A stretch of DNA of 64,000 nt from Poronia punctata (GCA_022579005.1 MU401469.1:124001-188000), one strand, 5' to 3'; counted from the first letter of the stretch, positions 46,608 to 58,786 are shown. The notes: generated by a model not told the origin, from the letters alone. A program made the numbers and translations.

Positions 46608-49600
46608 GTTAACGCAGGCACTCTATGGACCTTGAGTATTTGCCGGCCAACAGGGACGGAAGGAAGCTCGATCGAATGTCGAGCAGAAGGGCTAGATACG
46701 CCCGATTAACCTGTGTGTCAAGAATCCAGGTCAGTTTCACAACAAGGGGTTCAAATAAGCATGAGGGGTACCCAGGCATGCGTCGAGCACGGAACGCGAT
46801 GATGAAGGTAGATATAATAGGGGCAATTGAGGAAGAATGTGTACGGCTCGGAGGGAATATGTATAATAATTACCTGTATGCACACACAGGGCGCACAGAA
46901 TACGTGTAGATGGACGAAGAACGCGAAGTCTCGGGACGTTGGTTGGAGAGCGATGCCTCACCACGTACTACGCCGTGTCCAGACCTGTGTTCTCGTACTA
47001 AAAGCCGTACTTTGGGGCTAGTTTTCGGCTGTAAATTAGAAATTAGGCCGGCACCGTATTGATGATAAAAGGTTGCGCAGAATTGAACGTCGTAAAGTCG
47101 CAGCCCAAAAACACGGCAGGATACCGACAGTTCGTCTTATCCGATCGAAAAGAATTTGGTCAACTGTGATCTGGGGAGCTTTTGATTACCACCACAACAG
47201 AAGGGAAGGATCGATGACACGACCCACGTACAAAGTATAATATTTCATCAGGTACAAAATAAGCTTAGCTTTACCTAAGAGATGTCGGCGGCTAATCTTT
47301 CACAAGCTTGTACCTCTTTCGCAATTCTACCCGGCTCCCTCTTTCCCAACCCGGTCCCAGTGTTCAGCTTGCATGATACCAAGATACAAACCATGTACAA
47401 GTGGGAGGGAGGTATCCACCCGCCCACGGCATTTCGACCCCTGCCCCTGTCGGGTTTGGATATTTTCAGCGGTCTCGACCACTGTTATTTCTTGAGCACC
47501 CAATAAGTGGTACAGCCAAGGCGAGAAAAAGGATTCTACTGGTGGATAAAGGTCCAATGACGAAAGAGAAAAGGGGCAGATTCCGTGGAGCAGCGTAGAT
47601 CCATCTTCAATAGTGCCTTCACCCGACGTGACTTGGCACATTTTAGGGGACAACGGACAGGCCGCCAAAGTGACCAAAACCCCAATTCGTAAGAAAAGCA
47701 AAACAGAAAAAACAGAAAAAACAGAAACCTTTTATGGGGCCGCGGAAGAGACTCCGAACGATCAACAACAATATGAGATCAAGACCGGTGAACTAAATAC
47801 CTACTCGTACAGCTACAGACAGTCAAGAAGAGGACTGTCGAAATGTTTTGGATCACGGGAAGAATTGGTGGTCAACCACTGGTTTTTGGTTGACAATAAC
47901 GTGAATTGCTTCTCTTTCCACTTGTTTTGAAAGTCCGAACATGGTCAGATATTGTAGGTAAGTACTTCCTGATCTAACCTGTTGGCTCCCGCCTTCTGCG
48001 GGCTACAGACGATTTCTGCAAGCTGAAGCATCACATCACAGTAGCTTGCAAACTATCAAGGCAACGCATGCATATTCGATCGGCCTAAACAGGCTAGATA
48101 TAATATGGGGACTATTTACGTGTTTGTGATAGGTATTAGCTCGCTCCCCCGGAAACCAGGAATGCCTTGCGGTGTGGGATAACAAAGTTGCAATTTCAAA
48201 GCAGTCGATCTACGAGTATCTACACGTACACGTATCGCCAGAGATTCAATGGACAAAAGAGGCTATACGCAACTTCCTGGGCAGAGATGTTTCAGCCCAA
48301 TTACCGATAACCGATGATCTACGAGTAATTGGCTTGGTGCTTGTACTGCACAAGTACCTACATACCTACTCTCGTAGGTGGCCCCTTGCGCCTTTACCTC
48401 ACAATGACCTAACCTAAACTTAGGTAATCTACGAGTAGGTTAGCCTTTGCTGTCCGTCGCTATCAGCCCAGGATTTTAGGCAAACTTGACCGACCAGAAG
48501 CGCACTCCCCCGCCAGTCATCCACTCCCTGATCGACTATGTAATAACGAGTATCAAGAGCATCGTTGCATAAAATAGTTATTTTGTGTCTACTTGTACAA
48601 CCACTCACACGAAAGCTCATAGTCGGAGATGTTATTGATTCGTACAGAAAAAAATGTCTAATTGCTGATACCAGAGTCTACCCGAAAAGGGCTTCAAGCT
48701 GCAAGCAAGACAACCCATTCTGGAATTGAATGTGATTACGGTGCCAGCCCGTGTGGTCTTATTAGTCAGGTCAATCAGGCCGGCCGGCCGGCCACAAGCG
48801 CTTCCTGGAAACGGCATGCGACCGACGTGAGACAAGATGGACGAATCACATTTCAAGAGTATGCGAACAGCCATGCACAAAAGAACAATACTCGTAGCTA
48901 CACATATTTAGCTCTGTGGTATTTTGGGGTATTGGCCCGTCTCTGGAGGAAAGAGTCCATCAAGAGATAATTACAAACTCGGGCCAAAAGCTAAACCCCC
49001 ACCTAATTAGCTTCTGGTCCGCTGTTAACCGCCCAGTAAATTGACGAGCTGATGAGTTCATGACTCTTTATAAGCTCACGGACTGGGCCGAGACGCAGTG
49101 TTACCCTATGACGGTACTGTAGTCTACAGGGTAGCTTGTGCGGGGTTTTTGAGAAACGACTCTGTCGTGCTTGCACTACTCCTCCCTCAAGCTAATAGGG
49201 GTGGTGTGCTATGTTTGATCTGAGGTATTGTTGATCAAATTGTGGCAGGCAGCATAATACTTCTCCGTCTGGGGTACCCACTGCTGACCTTGAAGGTATA
49301 CTCTAAAGTCTAAACCGAGAGATAGGAACAGGCACGTATTTCCAGAGAAGGCCCCTTCCGCCGTTGCAGTTTGACAGCAAACGTATCAACCAGCAATATG
49401 CTACTTTAAACATGAGTCCCCCACATGCAGACAACCATAAAGAGTCTTTCACTAAAGGCATTTAAAGTTGGAGCCACTCTTGTTGGAGGTGGGTTTACAT
49501 CATATATTACTCTTTGCGAGTCGTGAAATTGAACAGTTGAAAACTTAAACACGGTGGGCAAGAGAAGCACTAGTTCCAAAGGTTCAATGTTCAATCCATT

Positions 49601-50198
49601 CTGACCAAAACGTAGGAAGCATGATAATAATGTATAATTTAGCCGGATGCCGAAGGTCGGACACGGTTTACTCCGGCTTTAGAAACATGGGCTTCGGAAC
49701 GGGGCCGAAGAACTCAACCGGATCCGGAGTATTAGCGTCCCTTTTCTGTCTTCCGTAAACGTCTGCGTCTATCTAATGCGGATCTGCTACGGTGTAAGAC
49801 AATACAGTAGAATTTTGAAGACAGCGAGAGCATAATAACCTCCGACTGAGGAGGTAGGTATGGAAGAAACTGTAGATAGGTAGGGAGAGACCAAAAAGAC
49901 ATGTTTCATTGTCTTGGAGACGCCATGCTCTCTTTGTCTGTCAAGAATGAAAGCAGTATCATGTTCCACCTTGACAGTATTTCCATATCCGGAGGACAAG
50001 CTTGCTTGCCCTTTGATATCCATATTAACAATGAAGCGCAAGGAAACAATCCCCCCCCCCCCTTTAGATAGATTTACTTGTTCGGTACTCTACTCTACTC
50101 TACTATTCTGTTCATTTTTTGAGTGAGTATAGCTTCATACGTATGTGTATCTAGTTACGAAGCAGACATCATTACCTACCCCTGAACCCGAAGAGAAA
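46608..50198. other. gene-free 3.6-kb region
   Basis: Holds four CTACGAGTA copies at 48210, 48319, 48429 and 48889 and a C tract near 50050. Open frames here lack recognisable domains. No gene I can support. Confidence 0.4.
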
Positions 50199-52943
50199 AT
50201 GACCACCATGGGGTTCGACACCGAGATGACAGACGTCAGGGACAGCAACAACAACAACAACAACAACAACAGCAGCAGCAAGAAATGGGAAAAGCCCAGC
50301 ACCACAACCACCAATACGCAAGTAACAGAAGTATACAACAGCATGAAGGGCTTCATCAAAGCAACGCACTGGTCCAAGCCCTACTACAGCGCCCTCATCC
50401 ACAACAACCCGCAACTTCCCCACGACCTCTTCGAACACGTCAACTGCAGCTATCTCTCCACACCCGGGAGGGCGCCGAACCTGCTAGTTCTAAAACAACA
50501 TGTTCAATCCCTCGCCGTGCTCATCTCGTATCTGGCGCCTACCTCTCAACATGGTGGCGGGGGGATATTATCTGATGGGGATGATGATGATGATGATGAT
50601 GATGCCCCCTTCGCGGCAGAACAGGCATTTGACTGGTTAAACGATTTACGCACGCATTACCACACGGACGACAGCGCGCACAAGAGACCGCTGAACGCGC
50701 TCGCGAACCTCATCAAGAGTAATGGTGATGTGGAAGGTCCGAAATGGCATTGTCCACTAGACGACACGGCTATTCAGTTAGCGGAGAAACATCGGTTCCA
50801 GCAATACCGACCTTTTGAGACGCACATGACCCTCCTGATGCACGCGAATGAGATCCTCGAGCGCTTGGATCACGAATATTCCGCCATGGGGGGCATATTG
50901 GGGATCATACCGCTCGAGGGGGAAGATAATGTAGAGAATAAAGCGTTGAAGCAATCCAAGACGACACTTGTCGGCCAATGGATCCTGTTTACGCAACATC
51001 TGGTTTCGCGGATGCACGAGTTGGAAATCGCATATGGGAATTCGTTGGATCTGCTGGCGAACGAGGCGATTGTCCCCATGCAACATCTCAGTGTTCATGG
51101 GCCGGATGGTCGGCGGGGGAGAGAGATTGTTTATCCGCAGGATCGATGGATTCTCGCGAACGCCGGGGAGGATGTGTTTAGTTTCATCCACCAGATGCTG
51201 GATAAGGCGGAGGCGGTCCAGGACCGACAGGATGATAAATTCGCGGAGCAGAAAGTCCTCGGCGACGCCGCCTTATCGGACGAGCTGGAATACCGCGGGA
51301 TAGTCAAAGTTGACCTGGACACGCGCTTCTACCGGTTGCGCAGCAGTGGGCATGGTCCGCTCTTCGTGCTCCCTGCTTTCGCGGATCGGCCGAATACGGC
51401 ATACACGCGGGAGATGGAGAAGCGTCCGACGGTGGTGACGATTCCGCAGCCGGAGATGAAGGAGAGCGTTAGTTCGTGGGAGGCGAGACATAAGGATATC
51501 GACGCGAGGATGATTAAACTCTCGGTCGAGAAGAGTAATCTCGAGGCAGCAGTTGCGCAGAACCAATCGATGCTCGATCTCAAAGATCGCGAGATCGACA
51601 GGTTGAACGAGACGTTGAGGCAATACGACGATAAGCTGCAACACCCGGAGAAGAACCTCTCGCGGGAAATCGTCCGGTTGAAGAGCATCGTCGAGAATTA
51701 CAAGGAACAGATGCGGGAACAACAATCGCAAACTAAAGCGGTGAAAGAAGAACTAGAGAATTACAAACTTGCAACCGTCAACGCGAAAGACCCCATCACC
51801 CCCCTTGCGGAAAAGCTCGGCGCGCGGAATATCGAGATTGAAAAACTCAAGACGCAACTCAAGACTAGCAACGACAATGTGAACCGTCTGGAGATGGACA
51901 AGCAGACAATGCGCCTATTCCGCAACAACTCCGGCCCTGCTCAAGTGACCGAACTCCGCGACCAACTAAATCACTGCCAACGCGAGCGTCAATACGCCCA
52001 AGAACAACTCCACGCCCTCCGCCTTGCCCGAGTATCCCGCGGGAAAATCATAAACCTCCCCGAAGGCATCAATTTCAACCAACAAGGCGAGATCTTCGAA
52101 GACGCCTCTCAAGGACTCATAGTCTGTAGAAAGATGCACTACGACCATCTAGTCCAAACCGAGCGAGAGAGAAACGATCTCCAGAAGAGACTCGACAAAG
52201 CCACTCTTACACAAGTCGACGTGGACGCGAAACAAGCCATGATTGATCAATTGATGCAGAGGAGCGCTATCGACCTCCCCGGGAAATTGACAAGAGAGAC
52301 TGCTTTCAAGGATTATCAGCAGGGACTTGTAGTTTTGACCATGGATCGCTTCGAGGAACTTTTGGATGCAGAGGGGGGTATAGAAGATGAAGAAGGACTA
52401 TCCAACATTGCAGAAGAAGAAGAAGAACAAGGAGAAGAAAGACCCTCAGCACTAGGAATGGCAGCAACAGCAACAGCAACAGCAACCCGTCCCACAAAAC
52501 CCTCACAAAAAACAACAAGAAAACCAGAAGTAACCAATAGCCGAGCACGCGCAAGTTCAACAACCAAGAATCCCCGACGAAAACTCATAATCTCCATCCC
52601 TCACAAACCCAAATCCCCCACCGACACCTTTCGAGACGATAAAAAGGGATTGATAGTCCTAACCACATCCCATTACGACCAACTAGTCCATATCCTCGAC
52701 AACAAGAACGCCTCGAGCCTAGAAAAACACACCGACACATTCCGGGACGACGACAAGGGTCTCATCGTCCTAACCACTAGATATTACGACGAGATCATTT
52801 CCGTCCACGACAAGATAAAATCCGGCAAGGAGGTCCGCGATGAGCGGGACAATGTCGCTGTCATCCCGCTTGATCAGCTGAGGATGTTGGAGAGACAGGT
52901 TAGTGATTCGTATGTGCAGAGGGAGATTCGGGAGCAGGTTTGA
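50199..52943 (+). CDS. coiled-coil protein with four C-terminal GLIVLT repeats, unknown function
   Basis: A single exon of 914 residues from the ATG at 50199 (ACCATGG context a few bases on). An Asn-rich patch (about 17-24) precedes a folded-looking part, about residues 45-420 (KGFIKATHWSKPYYSALIHN, GGILGIIPLEGED). It includes an Asp run. A coiled coil follows at about 430-620 (LSVEKSNLEAAVAQNQSMLD). The C-terminal third holds four copies of a 20-odd-residue motif starting at residues 633, 703, 811 and 848: F-x-D-x(3)-GLIV-x(4,5)-(Y/F)-(D/E)-x-(L/I). Between them are Glu and Ala/Thr low-complexity stretches. The frame extends upstream only from a GTG. I do not recognise the family. No signal peptide or membrane span, so probably cytosolic or nuclear. 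Confidence 0.8.
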   Translation: MTTMGFDTEMTDVRDSNNNNNNNNSSSKKWEKPSTTTTNTQVTEVYNSMKGFIKATHWSKPYYSALIHNNPQLPHDLFEHVNCSYLSTPGRAPNLLVLKQHVQSLAVLISYLAPTSQHGGGGILSDGDDDDDDDDAPFAAEQAFDWLNDLRTHYHTDDSAHKRPLNALANLIKSNGDVEGPKWHCPLDDTAIQLAEKHRFQQYRPFETHMTLLMHANEILERLDHEYSAMGGILGIIPLEGEDNVENKALKQSKTTLVGQWILFTQHLVSRMHELEIAYGNSLDLLANEAIVPMQHLSVHGPDGRRGREIVYPQDRWILANAGEDVFSFIHQMLDKAEAVQDRQDDKFAEQKVLGDAALSDELEYRGIVKVDLDTRFYRLRSSGHGPLFVLPAFADRPNTAYTREMEKRPTVVTIPQPEMKESVSSWEARHKDIDARMIKLSVEKSNLEAAVAQNQSMLDLKDREIDRLNETLRQYDDKLQHPEKNLSREIVRLKSIVENYKEQMREQQSQTKAVKEELENYKLATVNAKDPITPLAEKLGARNIEIEKLKTQLKTSNDNVNRLEMDKQTMRLFRNNSGPAQVTELRDQLNHCQRERQYAQEQLHALRLARVSRGKIINLPEGINFNQQGEIFEDASQGLIVCRKMHYDHLVQTERERNDLQKRLDKATLTQVDVDAKQAMIDQLMQRSAIDLPGKLTRETAFKDYQQGLVVLTMDRFEELLDAEGGIEDEEGLSNIAEEEEEQGEERPSALGMAATATATATRPTKPSQKTTRKPEVTNSRARASSTTKNPRRKLIISIPHKPKSPTDTFRDDKKGLIVLTTSHYDQLVHILDNKNASSLEKHTDTFRDDDKGLIVLTTRYYDEIISVHDKIKSGKEVRDERDNVAVIPLDQLRMLERQVSDSYVQREIREQV

Positions 52944-54868
52944 TTAAATAAATCGTGTTTGCAAGCAAGCCCGGGGGAGGGGGGGGGGGGGTGAATTGGT
53001 GGAAATGATTACCTATCTGTCTACTTACTTGACATTGTGCGTGTTTGTTAGTCATTCTCGTGGATATCTAAAGTACCTATTTTCATTCAAGTGGGCTTAT
53101 TTACGGGCATGGATCTTTTGTCAATGTTATAGATTTGTTTGTTTGCTTGCTTGCTTTTGGAGAAGGGAACTTGTAACCTATAGTAGTCGCTCAAGACAAG
53201 AGTAGGGTTAAGTACCTAGATACTCGAATCTTTGAACATGTTCTTTTTCCTACGAGTACAATACCTAACCTAACCTAACCTATTCTACACGGGCATGATT
53301 TATCTACTCGTAGAGAACCCGGACTTTTATTTCTTCATCTTGATCATTCTCTCGTGTTACTACGAGTAGCTAGGACCGCCACAGTTTCCACCCCACCAAC
53401 ATCAACACCGGAAAAAGAAAATGGTCAACATATGAAGTAGGTACGAGTAGAGTACAGAAACGCAATCTTCTCGACCTACGAGTACACAGACATAACTTAC
53501 TACTTTCTATCATCAAGTCTCGCGAAAGATCTCTCTCTATCTACCTACTCCTTTCTGCTTCTATAGAAAACGCTTTATTTACAATCGTTACTATTTATTA
53601 TACCTAAAAAAAAAGGAATCATCTACCTAGTAGATACAACAAGTAAGTATACCTATCTCATACCTACCAAGCGAGAGAGAAAGAAAAAAAAAAGCCTAGA
53701 ACATTCAATTTAGACCTACTTACCTACCTACCTATTCCATCAATCATCGCCATCCCCGAATAATAATAAAATAAAAATCAGGTCACCGTCCGAGACAATG
53801 ACAGGGGTAACACGAACCAGGGGGGACTAGACAACACTATTGGCTTGACAGAGTTACCCGTCTTGGAATAGTGTCGGGGATTTTCTGGGGCGTTGTCCCG
53901 TCAACAGAAACGCGGACCCCTCAGAACGTACAAATAAACACCCCGCCGAACCGCCGCCCATTATTTGCACCTGCTCCAATTAGAAGGAGCCTACGAGTAG
54001 GTACCTACTTTACACTGTAGTCTAGGTTAGAAAGAGCAGCAAGTTGGCAACACAACGCGGGAGGGATTTTACGTGTACACTGCTTGTTCTGCCCCCTTGA
54101 CCTTGGACTATTTTCGGCCTTGTATGAGATGAAACCAGGGTGGAATCAATTAATCGTGCTACCTACCCTAGGTAGTCTAGGCAGTCCGTCCTTTTGATCT
54201 GACCTACGTATCTACTTGTTGGCGCCTACCTCTACGAGTACATACGAGTATGTGTGTCAACGGAATAGGTATCTAATTGTTAATTACCTACCTTACCTAG
54301 TCTACCCGTCGCTGTATTGATATTTGTTTTCTCAACTCTCTCGCTTTGCAGATCCGGTTCAACTCTCCGACCTGTCAACGTGTCGAGTGCTCGAGTCCAA
54401 ATCAACTCCATTTTGACCTAAATCGGACTCTTTCATTCTTCCACCACATTTTGCTTCTTAATTATTTTGTAACACGAAAGCAACTTGCACATAACCTTTC
54501 CCCACAGATTAAACCCAACTGGTCGTCTTGTGCGAGCGAATGCAGCCTTGCCTACATACCTAAGAAGAGGCCACCACATTCCGAGACCGCCTTGTCTGCT
54601 ACCTGGTCCCTTTCTCACTTGAATGACGTTTCAAAACACAACATCATACGGATAACGACAACTGATACTCGGCTATCCTAACTTGGTAACTGCCAGCGGG
54701 ATAGAGGAGCAAACGAATACCCGGATCCGCCCATGTTTTCATCCTAAGGCGGCACGACACCAATTTCAATCCGCATCGACATACCGCTTCCGTCCTTGGA
54801 CACGTATAAGGTAGCTTCGAGGTAGCTTGTAGAGGGACCATGGTTTTACTGGGGCCGGAACGAAGCAA
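52944..54868. other. gene-free 1.9-kb region, motif-rich
   Basis: Contains six CTACGAGTA copies within about 1 kb (53250, 53305, 53360, 53476, 53991, 54232), a G tract near 52977-52992, and CCTAA and CCTACC short repeats. The last 500 bases are probably the leader and promoter of the next gene. Confidence 0.5.
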
Positions 54869-57800
54869 ATGAAATCTCGCTTCGGGATGGGTCCCTGCGC
54901 GCCGCCGGCCGGCCATGTCGTCATCTCGACATCAGCAAAATCACCCGGGGCCGCAGCTAATCGTCTTTTGGCACTGCTAGTTAGCTGCGCTTCCTTCTTC
55001 GTCCCCGTCGCGGCGCAAACGCTACCCTATATCCCGACCAACATATTCTTGCCCTCACTCAAGCCCGGAGAAACGGACAGCGACGGAACCGGACATCTTG
55101 CTTACATCTTCTCACCCCAAGACGACAACGTCAACTTGCTGGCACTCAACATCTCGGCCACCTTGGAAGCTTCATCCTTGTCGCTAGAAACACTATCATC
55201 TGGTCTGCCATTCTTCGAGAATAGTAGTACCGCGTTTGTACCATCGCTTGCCGACAACGGGTCACTCATAGTATATGCCGGTGACTGCTCGACGTCCACT
55301 GGTTCCAACATCTGGTCATTCAACCCCCTTGTCTCCGATCCGAGTGCGTCATCATGGAATCAGGAAGATATCCAAAGGTCCGACGATGGCGAATGGATCC
55401 AAATGGGCCCGGGCTTCCTGGGTAGCGGCTTCAGCTTCTCGACTACCATAGAGCCCAACACATCGCCCGCCAAAACCTTCGTTTACGGTGGCATGTGTCC
55501 AAATAACGCCTCCGACCCTTCCACAGCCCAGTCAAAGGCAACCTACTCCAACCAGATGGTCAAGATCTCACCCTCGGCCTCTGGAGATAGAACCTACACC
55601 GTCGAGACCGTCGATATCAAGGGCCCTCCGGTTCCAGAGGCCGGTTTTACCTTTACCGGTTTGACTCCCTCGTTTTCGAATCGTTCGGGTGTTATCACGC
55701 AGCAAATCAACTATGTCCTGCTTGGCGGACACACACAGTACGCCTTCATCAACATGAGCACGGTGGCGATATGGAGCCTTCCTGAGGAGAACTGGAACTT
55801 CGTATCCGACATAGGAATAGCGAACCCCGATTCCCCGGCCACCGAACTCACCGCTAGGAGGACTTTCGACAGTGTCGACAGCCGCTCTGGACATACGGCC
55901 GTGTTGAATGACGACGGGACGGCATTAGTCGTCTTTGGCGGTTGGGTCGGCGACCTTAGCCTGGCAGCAACACCACAGCTTGCCATTCTTCAAATAGGCT
56001 CGGATTATGGTGGACAGGATGAATGGAAATGGTACATACCAGATTCACAGCCTCCGGGGGATGGTATATACGGCCACGGGGCTGTGCTACTCCCTGGAAA
56101 CGTCATGATGATCCATGGCGGCTACAGCATATCTTCATCTGGCAACGACATGAAGCGACGAGGGAGCGGCAGTGGTACATCTTTCCTCAATCTTACCTCG
56201 ATGACCTGGTCCGACGGCTACGCCAACCCCTCATACAATGAGTATCCCATGCAGGGGAACGAGCCTAACAAGGATGGCAACAAAAACCATAAACTTGGCC
56301 TCGGTCTGGGTATCGGTTTAGGTCTCGGTCTTTTCTTCATAGTATTGGGCATTTTCGCATACCTGGTCCATAGAAGACGGCAAACGGCGGGCCGTGATGC
56401 CGCAATTCGCGAGCTAGCCCAGGATAACTCCAGGTTCCTCGGCCACGACGATATCGGCCCCGAGTTCGACAACGGCTGGTACGTGGGCGGATCCGACCCT
56501 TACGCACGCGGCGGCCGGACACTCGGCTACCAAAGCCTGCAGGCCGGCCGAGCGAGCATGGACAGCAGTCGGCACAACTGGTTCGGCGACATACCACCGC
56601 CGATGCAACAGATCAACAGAAAGCCCGTCCCTCCCCGCGCGGCTAGGGGCCAGCACCAGGAACAGGGCGCCAACCAGCGGATGATGAACCCAATCATTGA
56701 AGCTGATGAAGATGACGCGGGCGACGGTGATATTGGTCAGGAAGCAATGAGTCCTTTCCGCGACGAGCGGCGCGATAGTGGCGCGTACTCGGACCCTTTC
56801 CAGACCCCGACGCACGAGCGCGAGCGCCCGCTTTCCTTCCCTTCTGCAAGGCGCGAGGCGCAGACCCCTAGCCCCGACGAACGTAACCGCGGCCCTACGA
56901 CCGACCCCGAGGTCCAGGACTGGATTTCCGATATGGACGCCGCAGACGCCCTGTTAAGCGGACGGGGCCCGTCGGCCCCGCGCAGTATAGCTGCGACTGG
57001 TGAGAGGACGTCGCCATCGCGTCGCGGTTTTAGTGGCATGGACGATGACTCTCGCACGGGGAGTAACGTCTCCGAATCCAACCGGAGCAACCTTACGCCC
57101 AGTCGACAGGGCTCCCTGCTGCGACACTTGCGTCCAGGGTTCGGTGTCGCGGTCGCCGCTGCGCTGGCTGCTACCACCGAGGGACGGGAGGGAAGTAGTA
57201 GTTCGAGTTCGGCACCCAGCTATAACACGGCGCGAAGCAGCTTCCCCGCTCTCCAAGCCGAGGGCCCTGGGTTGCTCCTGGGGACGGATAGAGAAAGGGG
57301 CGATGCGGACGAAGAGTTGCAAGAGCCCGGAAGTCCTAGCAAGAACAAGCCGCGGCGCAGCTGGCTCGGTAGTCTGCGTCGTGTCTTCACGGGCCCCGAC
57401 CCGAATCCTAGTCCCCATGGAAGCATGGAAGAAGACGGCGTGTATCATGGCGGCGTTGCCGAAGCTAATGATTTCGAAGCGCGCCTTGGAAGCCTGGGTG
57501 GAGTGGGTGGTATAGCGGCTGATGGGTTGTTGAAAAGGAAAAGTGGACGGAGAGCGTGGGAGCCGCAAGAGGCTGGCTCGAGCCAAGACGCCACGCGGTA
57601 CTCGCAGCTACGCGCAGACGCCGGACACGAAGAGGAGGAGTGGGATATAGAGAAGGCGGTCGAGAAGCGGCTTGTCCAGGTCATGTTCACGGTGCCTAAG
57701 GAGCGCCTGAGAGTGGTCAATGCCGACTTTGAGAGCGAGAGATCTGTTGTACTCGTAGATCCAGAAGGTGAAAAAGGCCCCGGGCATGGCCTTGTGATGG

Positions 57801-58786
57801 AGGGCGCGGAGAAGTCGGGGCCGAGCTTACCTCCTGTTTTGCCTCCAATCTTGGCGTCAAGACACCTAGACGTCGAGGACAGCCAGCGCACTTCTGGATC
57901 GGGCCCAGGCTCTCCAGATGCCGAGAAAGAGGCGTTGCGTCGTGAACTCGATGCGGAATGGGAGCGTATAGAGGCAGACGAAACCCTTCGCGAAGCACGT
58001 CATTCTGCGCTTTCTCAGGTACCTCCTCGCTCACTACAACCTCCACCCCTACTCTACTATGACCACCACCAGCCTAGCTCGAAACCAGAGAGGTCAAACC
58101 CCAGTCCAACAGCGGCCCTAGAAGAAGAAATTCACAAGCTAGGTCTGGAGCTGCAACGGACGCGCAGCGATGCCCACACGCCCATGTCGCAGTTCTCGCA
58201 GTTCTCACATCACAGTGACGGAGATGTCTTCTCGGCCGAGGCTGTGCGTTTCAAACGACCGTCGGGAAGTACGTCCACATTGCAAATTACGCCGCCGTCA
58301 ACTTCTCCGAAGGGTAAGGCAGTTGCTACTGTCAATCCTAAGTCGATCGCTACAAGCACAAGTACGGGCGAGCCGACCACTAGCACCAGTGCACGAAATG
58401 ACGGCGGCAGTCTTGGCGTCAATATACTCCCGGCTATCCCTAGGGCCAAACTCAAGGCCAAGATGAAATCGCGGAGCGGCTCCGATCTCAACCGCAGCCT
58501 CATTCGTGGCCCTGACGTCGATGTCGATTCCGACCTTGACCTTAACCTAGGAAAGAGCACGGACTTTCGTAGTGAAAGCAACCTACGCGCCAGTAATATG
58601 CTAGGCGGATATGGAAGTAGTACTCGAGGTGGAGCCGGAATTGGAAGCGGAAGCGGAGCCGGAAGCGGGCATAATACGCCGTCAAGACGCGTCCTGGCTA
58701 TGGTCGAGGAGTTCGAAAGTAAGAGTTCACGTGAGGCCACGCCTTCGGCGTCGCCTACTAGAGGATCACCTACGAGGGAGCGGTAA
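54869..58786 (+). CDS. kelch/galactose-oxidase-type single-pass membrane protein
   Basis: A single exon of 1305 residues. A signal peptide at about 31-50 (LLALLVSCASFFVPVAAQ) leads to an extracellular part with kelch-like blades: RSGHTAVLNDDGTALVVFGG, IYGHGAVLLPGNVMMIHGGY and KTFVYGGMCPN. At about 475-497 a Gly/Leu-rich membrane span (GLGLGIGLGLGLFFIVLGIF) ends in HRRRQ, which fixes the topology: blades outside, long tail inside. The 800-residue tail is low-complexity and Ser/Pro/Arg-rich with acidic patches, and has a helix near 960-985 (EEEWDIEKAVEKRLVQVMFT) that looks conserved. Its role is probably in cell-surface sensing or polarity, by analogy with other fungal kelch membrane proteins; that part is inference. 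Confidence 0.8.
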   Translation: MKSRFGMGPCAPPAGHVVISTSAKSPGAAANRLLALLVSCASFFVPVAAQTLPYIPTNIFLPSLKPGETDSDGTGHLAYIFSPQDDNVNLLALNISATLEASSLSLETLSSGLPFFENSSTAFVPSLADNGSLIVYAGDCSTSTGSNIWSFNPLVSDPSASSWNQEDIQRSDDGEWIQMGPGFLGSGFSFSTTIEPNTSPAKTFVYGGMCPNNASDPSTAQSKATYSNQMVKISPSASGDRTYTVETVDIKGPPVPEAGFTFTGLTPSFSNRSGVITQQINYVLLGGHTQYAFINMSTVAIWSLPEENWNFVSDIGIANPDSPATELTARRTFDSVDSRSGHTAVLNDDGTALVVFGGWVGDLSLAATPQLAILQIGSDYGGQDEWKWYIPDSQPPGDGIYGHGAVLLPGNVMMIHGGYSISSSGNDMKRRGSGSGTSFLNLTSMTWSDGYANPSYNEYPMQGNEPNKDGNKNHKLGLGLGIGLGLGLFFIVLGIFAYLVHRRRQTAGRDAAIRELAQDNSRFLGHDDIGPEFDNGWYVGGSDPYARGGRTLGYQSLQAGRASMDSSRHNWFGDIPPPMQQINRKPVPPRAARGQHQEQGANQRMMNPIIEADEDDAGDGDIGQEAMSPFRDERRDSGAYSDPFQTPTHERERPLSFPSARREAQTPSPDERNRGPTTDPEVQDWISDMDAADALLSGRGPSAPRSIAATGERTSPSRRGFSGMDDDSRTGSNVSESNRSNLTPSRQGSLLRHLRPGFGVAVAAALAATTEGREGSSSSSSAPSYNTARSSFPALQAEGPGLLLGTDRERGDADEELQEPGSPSKNKPRRSWLGSLRRVFTGPDPNPSPHGSMEEDGVYHGGVAEANDFEARLGSLGGVGGIAADGLLKRKSGRRAWEPQEAGSSQDATRYSQLRADAGHEEEEWDIEKAVEKRLVQVMFTVPKERLRVVNADFESERSVVLVDPEGEKGPGHGLVMEGAEKSGPSLPPVLPPILASRHLDVEDSQRTSGSGPGSPDAEKEALRRELDAEWERIEADETLREARHSALSQVPPRSLQPPPLLYYDHHQPSSKPERSNPSPTAALEEEIHKLGLELQRTRSDAHTPMSQFSQFSHHSDGDVFSAEAVRFKRPSGSTSTLQITPPSTSPKGKAVATVNPKSIATSTSTGEPTTSTSARNDGGSLGVNILPAIPRAKLKAKMKSRSGSDLNRSLIRGPDVDVDSDLDLNLGKSTDFRSESNLRASNMLGGYGSSTRGGAGIGSGSGAGSGHNTPSRRVLAMVEEFESKSSREATPSASPTRGSPTRER

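Noticed and set aside
50145..50198. Upstream start for the 914-residue protein
   Set aside because: The codon at 50145 is GTG; the ATG at 50199 is the first standard start.
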